Assembly: GCA_030248195.1 (NCBI GenBank)
Contig: JASAND010027724.1
Location: 124,001 to 188,000 of the forward strand
Direction: 5' to 3'
Origin: Trissonchulus latispiculum
Lineage: Eukaryota; Nematoda; Enoplea; Enoplida; Ironidae
DNA length: 64,000 nucleotides
Part shown: positions 34,500 through 44,021 of the stretch, piece by piece
Numbering within the stretch: position 1 is the first letter of the stretch
How the letters are laid out: every line of letters starts with the position of its first letter
The notes under the pieces: model-generated
The model's input: the letters and a program-made list of their open reading frames with translations, nothing else
Told to the model about the DNA's origin: nothing
Database searches by the model: none
Translations under genes and position numbers: made by a program

Positions 34500-36092
34500 T
34501 TAATGTAACGGCTGGGTTAGAACCTTGACTGGCCGTTCATGATATGGTTTGATCTTCTCGATGTGAACAACATCCGGCTTGTCCTGTGTTCCAACTTTCT
34601 GGATTCGGAAATTGACTCCCGACATCTTCTCCATTATCCGGCAAGGACCTTCCCATTTTGGTCTCATCTTGGCACACATACCGGAAGGAGTTATTCCTGA
34701 AACCATCACCAGCATCCCGCGCTTGTAGTGGACCTCCTTGACCTACTTGTCGAAATTTCTTCTATTCTTCAGTGATGACGCTTCCAACGACACACGAGCA
34801 GCCTTCCAAGCTCGCTCCAACCGGAACAGATGGGATTGTGAGTAAGAATCATAATTCTCCACCACCTCATCAGTTCTACCATACCGAAATGGTCCAAAGG
34901 CAACCGGATGTCGTGTCCAGTCATCAGGAAATGAGGCGTGTTACCCACTGAACTATGAACCGAGTTCCTATATGCGCATAGCACCAGACATGTGCAGGAG
35001 GGGAAGTTCTGGGGGGGGGTGAAGGGCGGCCGAAGGCCGCCGAAAAACCGGATTTTTCCGGTTTTTTACTGGAAAAATCCGGATTCTGGGGGGGGGGTGA
35101 GGGACCCCTCTGGGGGGGGGGTGAGCTCAGGTCTGGGGGGGGGGTGAACCCCCCCCCCCCCCAAACCCCCCCCAAGCACACGTATGCATAGCACCCAGTT
35201 CACATAGTGGTCCCAACCCGTTAAGTAGATGTCCGTACTTCATGAAAATGGTCCGGAGAGTCTTATTCATCCTTTCCACAACTCCATTAGCTTGCGGATG
35301 GCAAGCCCTTGTCCGCTGAAGTTTGGATCCACTAAGCTTGGACAGTTTCGTGAACAGCTTTGACATGACATTTGGTCCACGGTCCGACAGCAAATGCACA
35401 GGAACTCCCCAACGAGCGACGAATCCATTAAAGTAGTAGTAGGCCGTCGTTTCTGCCTTTTCGCCGGGCATCGCAAATGCCTCTGCATACCGTGTAAAAT
35501 GGTCGATGACGACCAAAATACAGGTGTTGCCTCGAAGGGTCCTGTTCTTCGTGCAATGCATCACATCCAGACTGACCAAATCCAGAGGTCTGTTGGCACG
35601 GACTTCATTTTGCAATCCAGCTTGAGGCCTGGCCGGGCCTTTATTGAACTTTGCACAAACCTTGCAAGTTCTGATGAAGTCAGCGAGGTCCTGTGCCATG
35701 GTCGGCCAATAATACCGTGACACGAGGCTCGCGTAGCATGCTTTATGGCTGCGATGACCACCAACCATGAAGCTCGTGTGCACTTCTTCCATGATTACGT
35801 CTCGGTAATCGTAAGGCACTGCGATTGATTTGAAGGCGTCACCTCTTCTTCGGCCTCTTTCATCCACGTGCCAAACAAACAGGAGACCATCCTGTATGAA
35901 GAAGTACGGCCGGAGTTTCTGCAGCAAACCAGCTTTCTGGTCATCATCCGACAGGAATTTCCGTTCAATCAAGTCCACCATGGGCTTGAATTCCGCGTTT
36001 CCACTCGGTGGAGGTGAGCACATCATCACCAATGGCACAGATTTACGGTGGATACATGACTTCCGTCCCATCCATTTCCGTTGGACGGTCAT
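34500..36092 (-). pseudogene. Integrase of Gypsy element II, split by a MITE
   Basis: 36092-35200 holds an HHCC-like finger (VHTSFMVGGHRSHKACY ... CKVCAKF), core Asp in LVSLDVMHC, Asp in LLSDRGPNVMSKLF and Glu in HPQANGVVERMNKTL. The 202-bp MITE at 34985-35186 interrupts the segment reading VLCAYRNSVHSS once the MITE and one duplicated 8-mer are set aside. It continues as GNTPHFLMTGHDIRLPLDHF (34984-34769) and a C-terminal beta-barrel-like piece RPKWEGPCRIMEKM ... VVHIEKIKPY (34715-34500). A frameshift near 35235 precedes the MITE. Confidence 0.88.
34985..35186. mobile_element. 202-bp hAT-like MITE, copy C
   Basis: Same length and ends as copy A: CAGACATGTGC (left), CATACGTGTGC (right, reverse-complemented). 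A perfect 8-bp duplication CATAGCAC flanks it (34977-34984 and 35187-35194). It interrupts conserved integrase codons, which proves it is an insertion. Runs of 7-12 C or G occupy much of its length, with a CCGGTTTTT/AAAAACCGG hairpin. Confidence 0.95.
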
Positions 36093-36691
36093 AGCCTGGA
36101 AGACGTGACAATGCGTCTGGAACTACATTGTCGCGACTTGGTCGATAATCCACAATGAAATCGAACTCCTGCAGGCGCAAAGCAAACCTCGCATGTCTTC
36201 TAGCTCCCAGGACTGATCTGTTGTTAAGGAGATCCTTAACTGCCATATGATCCGTTCTGATGATGAAGGCTCTTGTCGTCAAAAAGTGGCGAAACTTCTG
36301 GCATGCCCAAACCACTCCTGCTCCTTCGAGATCTCTGGCCGAATAATTCCTCTCGTACACAACGACTGGCATACGCCACTGGACGAGTCTTCCCCGTCCA
36401 TGCCTAGCCCGGCTTCTTCGGACTGCGAGGAGTCGACACGGGCTGTTCGAGGACCGCTTCCAAGCCATGATGGCTCGCATCCACCGACAAATTGAAAATC
36501 TTGTCGAAATCTGGATACGCCAACACCGGAGCTTCGGTCAGAATCTTCTTTAATGCGTCGAACGCCCTTTGTCTAGCTTCGGTCCACTCGAAGACCGCAT
36601 CCTTTTTGAGCAGTTCAATGAGCGGTGCTGTTATCTTGGCATAATTGGGTACAAACCTGACATTCCGAGGAACGACTTGACGCGTCGGCAA
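36043..36691 (-). pseudogene. RNase H of Gypsy element II
   Basis: Two frames. 36691-36404 begins in the RT connection (VRFVPNYAKITAPLIELLKK) and reaches the first catalytic motif FNLSVDASHHGLEAVLEQ. 36480-36043 continues with VVVYERNYSARDLEGAGVVW (catalytic Glu region), FIIRTDHMAVKDLL and DNVVPDALSRLPG. The frame change is near 36430. Confidence 0.85.
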
Positions 36692-37269
36692 TCAGTAGGA
36701 CTAGGTAGCTTGGCCACTGCAGCTACCTTGTCAGGATCCACTTCGTAGCCATCCTGACTGATCAAATGCCCTAAGAAAGGGGCTTTCTTGCGGATGAAGA
36801 CACATTTCTTCAATTTGATCCGTAGTCCATTATCACGCAGCTTCTGGAAAACGACCTTGAGCATTTTCGGATGCTCACTGAAGGATCTTGATGGAATCAG
36901 GACATCATCAATGTAGACAGGCAGTCCGGTCAAAACCTTTTCCATGATCCTCTGAAAGGTGGCTGGCGCATTGCATAGCCCAAAAGGCATGGTGTTCATG
37001 TGGAACAGTCCCATGTGAGACACGAACGCTGTCTTCTCCCGATGCTCAGGGTATACCTCGACCTGCCAATATCCAGCTGCTAAATCTATCGTGGAGAAGA
37101 TTGCACTGCCCTTGAGCTGGTCCATGATCTCGTTAATCTTTGGCAATGGGTAATTGTTCTTCTTGGTGATCTTATTCAGCCTGCGGTAGTCAATGACCAA
37201 TCTGGTTGAACCATTTTTCTTTCCAGCCAGAATGCAGGGAAAGACCACGGACTTGTCGAGGGTTCGCAT
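36631..37269 (-). pseudogene. Reverse transcriptase of Gypsy element II
   Basis: Well-preserved RT: STRLVIDYRRLNKITKKNNY (motif with catalytic-region Asp), FSTIDLAAGYWQVEV (first catalytic Asp), MPFGLCNAPATFQRIMEKV, and the catalytic box PVYIDDVLIPS. It ends at FLGMSGLYPIM, where the frame breaks before the connection domain. The pre-RT part at 37867-37347, in other frames, holds linker sequence (FDKMDCLDYIKVEFKNMLLE) that usually lies between protease and RT. No D-T/S-G protease loop is left. Confidence 0.88.
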
Positions 37270-37904
37270 ATCCCTTCCTTGAGCATGGAGTTGATGTGCT
37301 TCTCGACCTCAGCCTTTTGCTTCGGATTCATACGATATCCACGGCTCTACAGAAGTCCATACTTGCCTGTGTCAATCAGATGCTGGTCGATTTTGGTCCG
37401 ACCAGGATTACCTGGCCGGGCCACCACGTCGTCGTATTCCAAGAGCATGTTCTTGAACTCCACTTTGATGTAGTCCAAGCAATCCATCTTATCAAAATCA
37501 ACATTGGCTTCGATATCCTCCAGTTTTTCTTGCTCTGTAGGTTCAGGACGTGGCTCCCGTTCCTCAGCAGAGTAGAAATGTCCACCAGTGGCCGTTTCCG
37601 AAGGCATTTCCCGATCCTTATCCGCATCAGGATCAGTTGACTTATGGATCTCGGTTCTATGCTTAGGTTCCTGGACCGCATAAGTTACTGGCGATTTGGC
37701 CATTCAGCCTCACGAACCTGGACTGTAGGACAGGCTTCTCCCATCACCATTCCTTTAGGGAGATCAACGATCCTGTCTCCTCCAATGTAAACACGAACAG
37801 TCAGGACACCAGCCTGAGTAAACACTCCATATGTTTCGATAGCATCCGAGTTCGTTTCAAACAGCATGAACTGGCTCTTCGGTACAGCTAGGCCTCATGC
37901 AATC

Positions 37905-38175
37905 GTAGCCTTTACCGGAACATCCTTTTCTGAACAGTTTGCGCACGAAATAAAACAGTAATTGAAGGCACGCTAGTAATTGAGGCCATGTTTGGTAACA
38001 TTTGTGCGCTGTGGTTGCAATTTACGAGATGGCTGGAATCTAGCCGGATCGCCGATCCGACTAGCTCAAGCGAAACGATCCAATCCGATCCAGCAGGTTT
38101 ACCGATCCGATCCGATCCGACCTCCGGATCGCGGATCGGATCGATTTTGCCGATCCGATCCACATCACTACAGGA
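37905..38175. repeat. GATCCG-rich repeat
   Basis: Dense CCGATCCGATCC motifs on both strands between 38040 and 38165. On the minus strand it begins near GTGATGTGGATCGG, a hAT-like start. Only one end is visible, so this is probably an element fragment truncated by the neighbouring insertion. Confidence 0.5.
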
Positions 38176-38655
38176 TAGTGTTGTTTCAGTAACCGATTTT
38201 GTTTCAGTTTCAGGTCTCCTGCCAAAATAGTTTCAGTTTCAGTTTCAGTCAGGATCTCAAAATAATTTCAGTTTCAGTTTTAGTTTCAGTTTCAGTTCGT
38301 TCGAAAGATTGCAGTTTCCAGACCTGAGACATACTAAAATGCATAAATTTATGATTATTTATAATCCTACAGCAGAGTATTAACGATAAAACCGCTTAAA
38401 ACCTCCAAATCTTCATGTTTTGAGAAAAGACTGAAACTAGTTTTAGGCCTAGTTTCAGGTTTTTACCGAATCTAGTTTCAGTTTCAGTTTCAGTTTCAGG
38501 GCTCAACCCAAAATAGTTTCAGTTTCAATTTCAATTTCAGGTCTCATCCCAAAATAATTTCAGCTTAAGTTTCTGTTTCAGTGCCTGAAACTGAAACCTG
38601 TACAACCTGAAACCTAGTTTCAGTTTCAGTTTCACTAGTGCCTGAAACATCATTA
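38176..38655. mobile_element. 480-bp hAT-like element made of GTTTCAG repeats
   Basis: Ends TAGTGTTGTTTCAG (left) and, reverse-complemented, TAATGATGTTTCAG (right) match at 12 of 14 positions. Flanking 8-mers CTACAGGA and CTGCAGGG match at 6 of 8, a decayed target duplication. The interior is largely degenerate TTTCAG hexamer repeats. No ORF. Confidence 0.65.
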
Positions 38656-39428
38656 CTGCAGGGTTAAACGAGTTAAAACATTTTTAACTCTACTCTTTCA
38701 ACTCGCGCGCAAAAAGGCCAAGTCATCCGGGTCGGGGCCCAGTTCAATCCCCGAGCACCAAATCATGCCCGAGACCCGGCCCTCCGGCCCGAATGGTCGA
38801 AAGTCAAATGGTTAGTAAAAACTATTTTTGTTCTAGATTTAAGCAGATAATAAAATGGTATGAAATAAATGTACAAATGACATATATGTAAAAATACTAT
38901 TTTAGCTTAACTTAAACGCAGCAAAGCCACTTAATCTAAAATAACGCTTTATTATAGGTGCAGTGCACCGTCTTCTGTTTTGTTCCGGTCGGGTTTAAAT
39001 GGAACGAAGAGTGCACAATTGCACTATATTTAAGAAGAAGAGTATTAAGCCACTGGAGGGCTTCTCTTCGTGGCATTGCGTAACGGTGCTTCGACCACAA
39101 GAGGTGAATGTTCCTCCGTTTGGTGGGAGGGACATCAAATTGACAACGCATAACCCCCGTTTGGTGGGGGGGGGTAGGCTGAAGAGGGTCCCGTTCGGTG
39201 GGGGTGCGTAAAACAAACGATTACGGTAGTTTCACTGCATTGCATTTTCAAAATTGGTCCTCGTCAGGAAGCAGGAGGGTAGCCAAATGGGGCCCCCGTT
39301 GGTGGGCAGATAGGCAAAAGGGGTCCCCTTTGGGGGGGGGTCGCCAACAGCCAATCACATTTAGCTAATTTTATCTTGACGACCCTCCCCCCAAACGGGG
39401 ATCCTCTTCTGCCTGCCCTCCCCACTAG
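38656..39428. repeat. Non-coding DNA with CCCGTTTGGTGGGG-type motifs
   Basis: From 39105 to 39395 the motif (C)CCGTTTGGTGGGG and shorter forms recur at least five times, once inverted near 39388. Likely a decayed small element. 38656-39100 has nothing recognisable. Confidence 0.5.
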
Positions 39429-39786
39429 TGTTGTTGACCGGCCGAAATTTTCGTTGGCCGGCCGTTTACCGGCCGGCCGACCTCTGAAGACGGCCGGCCG
39501 GCCGTTCGACGGCCCAACCAGCCAAAAACGGCCGGCTGACGATTCAAAGACTAAAAATGGCCGCAGGCTGACTCATCAGTGCCAGAACAAGAAATCAAGA
39601 TATAAAAATGCATCAGGATAACTTAAAATCGATTTACTGAGAAAATTCTGATAAATATAAGCGCCGCCGGCCGGACGGCCGGCTGGACGGCCTGAAACGG
39701 CCGACCGGCCGGCCGGCCGGCCAGCCGTCCGGCCGAGTGCACCTCTTGGCCGGCCGGCCGGCCGTTTCGGTGCCGTTTCGGTGCCA
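39429..39786. mobile_element. GGCCGG-rich element abutting the truncated GPCR
   Basis: Starts near TAGTGTTGTTGACCGGCCG, similar to the TAGTGTTGTT end at 38176. Two blocks of GGCCGG tandem motifs (39435-39535 and 39660-39775) flank a short AT-rich centre. On its high-coordinate side it meets the GPCR coding sequence exactly where the homologous copy at 50.7 kb continues into the 7TM region. No complete inverted ends or target duplication found. Confidence 0.55.
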
Positions 39787-41952
39787 TTCCAGTACCACAC
39801 TTGACACACTGAGTGCCAGACATGATGTTTGTGATGGTATATTTTCTATGGCAAGAATTAAGCGGGGGAATAGGGTAGGAGAATGCATCGCAGTCAACAC
39901 ATTTCCATAAGCAATCGTCCACGCAAACCTTAGCCTGCCGTAACTTGCATTGAGGTTGGCATAAAAACTTTTTCCGCCAGGATGCATTTTTCTGTCGTTC
40001 ATATCTCTCAGTATCCGTCGAGATCAGATTGTAGCCGCTCTCATTAAAAGTGAAAATTCCAGAATTGGACTTTACGGATCCAATTTTGGTCCAAGTCCAA
40101 TCAGCTTCAGTGCCGACGGGATGCGGCACAACTAGTTCGTAAATTGCATACTCAGGTCTAATTATGTTTTGCTCTTCCATTGCTTGGGCCAAGCGATTCT
40201 CAAAAACGCTATAGCGATGCTCAGACGGACCTCCATTGGCGGTTTTTCCGCTAAACATTTTGATATATTCTGAACAAATCGAACGATTTGCGCAAACTTC
40301 GGCGTAGCTGTGCAGCAACGCCGCCTTTATCCGCTGCATGTATTCTTTCACAATTTCTAAATAAGAAAGGTCAATAATCATGGAAGCACATAAAAAGAAA
40401 TTAGACTTTTTAGGGTGTAAAGAAAACCTAAAGAAAGACCTTTAGAAACCTTTAACTGTAGAGACCAATTTATTTTAAAGTAAATTTCTTCAATACCTAC
40501 AAAACGGTATAGAATCCTGTAGAAACGGTTGTCCCTAGCTCCAAGCTAGATTTGTATACTGAAAATTCAACCAATTGTAAATCAATCTCTTAATTCAATC
40601 ATTTTGTGATTTCACTTAAATGATGTAATATAATCTAGCCCATAGGAAGATAGCTACCTGCTTCCTCTAGTACCAAACCTAAGCCTAAATCTAAAGAAAG
40701 TGTGTAAGTTCCTAAAAAATCTTTTCTTGCTTTTTCTTAATGCTGTACTAATACAATCTAGAACATTAAATTAACAGGCTGATACATAGCTACCTGCTTC
40801 CTCTAGCACCAAGCCAAATACAGAAGGATTAGGAACGTCCTTCAATGTTGTGGCGCTGTCACAAGGGCCGTCGCAAATTTCATTAAACAGCCGGGATATA
40901 TCATTATTTTTATCAACCGCTGATCTATTAACCACCTGTGAATAATTTAAATTCATAACACTTCTGCTAAATTCTGTGGCTTGCGGGACTACCAAATGAA
41001 GTGCCCAGATGGTTACCATTGGAAGCAGTTCCAAACGATCTAATGGAAATCCATTTTGACTATACTTCCAGCTGTATCCTAGCTTTGACATCCACCCTTG
41101 CGGTAGTAAGATTAGAACATTCTGATTAAAATGTGGTACACAATACCAAATATTAGAAACAAATTGAGCGAAATCGTCTGCTGAGCCACCCTGAAATATA
41201 ATTACGTAAGGAGAAGAACTGTTTATAATGCAGAAATCATTCACTCCATAGTGATGAAATCCGCACGAATTGGATGAGTATAAATATAAGTCGTAAAAAA
41301 TGTGGTTATCACTGTTTCCAACGGCCGTTGCAAAAATCGGTTCCAAATCGGACAGTATTTGCTTAATAACAATCTCTTGAATTCCTGGCTGAACTTCTGG
41401 TAGTGATCTAAGAGTATCCATAGTATATCCCCTTTTATAGCAGGTTTCCCAGCTTCCTAGGGACATCAGACAATAGGCAGCGTAGCCAGTCTTAACGTTT
41501 GGGACCAGGTTTGTGACGTCATAGGTATTTCCCAAAGTCAGTAGTCTCATGGTTCTGGCATTTTTTTGACGTCCAGAACAGCAGCTTTCTGAATAACTGT
41601 TGCATAGTGTGAGGTTTTTCGACCAGGTATTTAACTGTTCGTCCAGTGCGACATGATAAAGGGTATCCTTGGCGCTAGGAAGGTTGCCATGATCTGCCAG
41701 AAATTCTAACTCCAGTTCTAGGCCAAAGGATTTCAGTTCGTGGTTTGCCTCGCGGGTAGACTGTAACAGAGCTTCCGTTGTGGCTGCATAACTGTAAAGA
41801 CAAATATCTGGTAAATTATCGAAACCAAAGACGTTTACGTTTAGGCAGGACGATTGAGCATAAAGATTAGATAGGATTAGCTTAAGACATTCGCTAGACC
41901 GTGCCAAGATAAGGCATAAAGTGATTCTACACCAAGTACTGTAAGTTACCAT
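39787..41952 (-). pseudogene. Class C GPCR-like receptor, truncated after the nine-cysteine domain
   Basis: Two exons: 41952-40794 and 40356-39787. The intron (40793-40357) has GT at the donor (GCAG|GTAGCT) and TTATTTAG at the acceptor, and the phase joins correctly. The ATG at 41952 opens a signal peptide (WCRITLCLILARSSEC). Residues ~30-450 resemble the bilobed ligand-binding domain of family C GPCRs (YPYVIIFQGG-like strand SPYVIIFQGGSADD; LILLPQGWMSKLGY). Exon 2 ends in a nine-cysteine domain with exactly nine Cys, from FLCQPQC to CVKCGTGMAPK. The 7TM domain should follow but coding stops at the GGCCGG-rich element, so the copy as seen could only be a soluble ectodomain or a pseudogene. 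Its ligand is unknown. Confidence 0.75.
40357..40793 (-). other. Intron of the truncated GPCR gene, with duplicated exon end
   Basis: Canonical GT...AG. At 40632-40686 it contains a copy of the exon 1 3' end and donor (GCTACCTGCTTCCTCTAG on the plus strand, also at 40789-40806), so a second potential donor lies inside the intron. Confidence 0.75.
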
Positions 41953-41973
41953 GGGTAAAAGTTGCCAGCTCAA

Positions 41974-43948
41974 TTAGCTTAGCGCCTGTGGGCCAACTTT
42001 TAGCTTCCTTTCATCCAACAAGCAATTATCGATACCGAAAGTGTTAACGACTTTTATAATGCTTTGAAACATGCCACTATGGTTGTTTGATTTTTGAAGC
42101 ACGTTTTTTATTATGTTTATTTTACTCCGTCTCATCTAAATAGGTAATACTGATAAAAACAGTTTTGCAGCCTGAAGTCTGATTAGTGAATATAGTATTC
42201 TGGGAATGGCAAAAATGCAGTCTCTTGAACGAAAAGTTATTGCAACGGAAGTAATTTTAAATTGTAAATATACATGTTATCAGGACATTAACTACCGCTG
42301 TCGGTACCAAACCGGCAATAAGAAGTCGGACCTGTTTTCTACACTACTAAGTCAATGTTGTCGAACCCGCAAGAGAAAATAGAAAAGTCCTCCTACTCCG
42401 GTGAATTACAGGTGATGTACAGGCCATTATTTAATAGCAGAGCTTTCAGACCTTTTATATAAAGCGTTTATTAACTAAACATTTTTAAAATTAAACAAAA
42501 CTTTTTATTAAAAAATTGGCTTAAACATCGTTCACAAACAATAAACAACTGGTTAGACTAATCTTACATTTACTTTTCGCTGGCCTAAAATAGAGTTGTA
42601 CTCAAAAGTAGCCAAAAATCATCAAAGTTTGTTGGCGCATTTAACATTCTCTCCCGACGGAAGATTTTTAGTGCCTGCTAAACATTCCCGCATAATGTCA
42701 ACAATTCAAGAGTAAATAATATTGATTCAAGGAAATGTGGTAGAATTTAGAAAAGCGTAGTCTCAAGCATGAGCAAGAGCATGACAGTCTCAAGCACGAA
42801 TCTCTTGGATCACAAGGAGCTGAAACTTGAAACTCAATTATTGTAAACGTCTTTCTGAATTTCTTTTGTTCTGAACGACAGGAATTCCTTAGCTATAACC
42901 AGTTTCACAAAGCGCTTCACTTTACTTTTGGACACTCTGAATCTCGCAGTTTCCATGCACATAATCAGACAGATACAAGATCGTCCTTATGTTACGGTCG
43001 GGCACTAAGGTTGGGGACATGGTAAACGGTTTGCCATATTTGGCAATACTTCATAGTAGTGCGGGCGTGGTAACAGACACAGAATATGGAATCATATGGT
43101 TCCGGTTGTTTGCTGATAAGGTTAGATTGCTGTAGTTCAGATCTGAGGATTATTGTCCAAGGATCGTCATTTCATTAGGAAACCAACAGAATGTCCCTTG
43201 TGCAGGGTGCATTATAAGGGTCAATAGATGGTGGTCTTAGTTTTCCTTTCTCTAGGTGGGAAGTCTAGGGAACAAGGGTAGCTTTGGAGGACAGGGGCAG
43301 CTAGTAGTGGGCAAACATTTGATCCGTACTTCACTGCATTTGACAGCTCTTATTCATTTTTCACTTACTTAACAGTGCTGGATGTGTTTTTGGATCAGAG
43401 TTGGGCGCTATCTGGCTTAGTAGGCAACTTCCATAGATCAACACGGGAGATAAGGGTGTGCAGCTTTCTTTCATTCTTTATGTAATAGGAAGCTTTTTTG
43501 AGAACAAGTTTTGAAATTAATTTTGGGCGACTTCATAGCCAGGGAATTTGATCTGAAGCTTGGTGTGGACCACAGTTTTAGTTGCGGAAACTCTGACTAG
43601 GTGGACGCATAGTAAGCTGATTCCCAAAGTTTAGTGAGCGATCAGTTTACTATTAAGTAGACTAAGGAAAGACGTGAAAATCGCTATTGATTTTTGTCTA
43701 ATCCAGTGCTGTGCTCTAATTGTCTAATCGATCATCAACTTTGTCCGATCCCAAACTTGTGCAATAAAAACGGCTGAGTCGAATAAAGTTTGACAATTGA
43801 GACTTTGAAGTTATCTCAGTTCATGAAAAGACTATTAGCCAACCTGTTTCTTTACATTTAATTATATAAAGACGAAAGACACGAGTCCATATGTAAGGGA
43901 AGCAGGCATAGGAAAGATTGATAAGCCTGCAATGGGAGTTCAGCTGAT
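41974..43948. other. Non-coding stretch upstream of the truncated GPCR
   Basis: AT-rich up to 42900, then mixed. No gene, repeat end or regulatory site can be supported. Confidence 0.45.
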
Positions 43949-44021
43949 GGTCCCGTGGTGTAGTGGTTAGCATGTCTGCTCCGGAGTCAGAAGGGCCGTG
44001 GTTCGATCCCCGGCGGGACCA
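43949..44021 (+). tRNA. tRNA-like gene or tRNA-derived SINE head
   Basis: 73 nt that fold as a tRNA. The acceptor GGTCCCG pairs with CGGGACC. The D-arm carries an A box (TGGTGTAGTGG), the T-arm GTGGTTCGATCCCCG carries a B box (GGTTCGATCCC), and the discriminator is A. Placing the anticodon arm by length gives TCTGC-TCCGGAG-TCAGA, so the anticodon would be CGG, but position 33 is C instead of the near-invariant U and one stem pair is lost. No T-run terminator follows. These defects favour a tRNA pseudogene or the head of a SINE whose body runs to about 44230. Confidence 0.6.

Larger units (their letters stand above)
34500..37904 (-). mobile_element. Pol region of Gypsy retrotransposon II, degraded
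   Basis: Order on the minus strand: pre-RT region, RT, RNase H, integrase and integrase C-terminal domain, all with frameshifts. Protease and Gag are absent at the high-coordinate end, where sequence turns into other repeats near 37904. A MITE interrupts the integrase. Together with the accessory ORF (33859-28450) and perhaps the inverted plus-strand Gag (23.3-28.45 kb), this could be one rearranged element. Confidence 0.85.

Noticed and set aside
39429..39786. C-terminal extension of the GPCR frame into Arg/Pro/Ala/Gly-rich sequence.
   Set aside because: This is translation of the GGCCGG repeat. The homologous copy continues with the 7TM domain at this point, so the extension is not original coding sequence.
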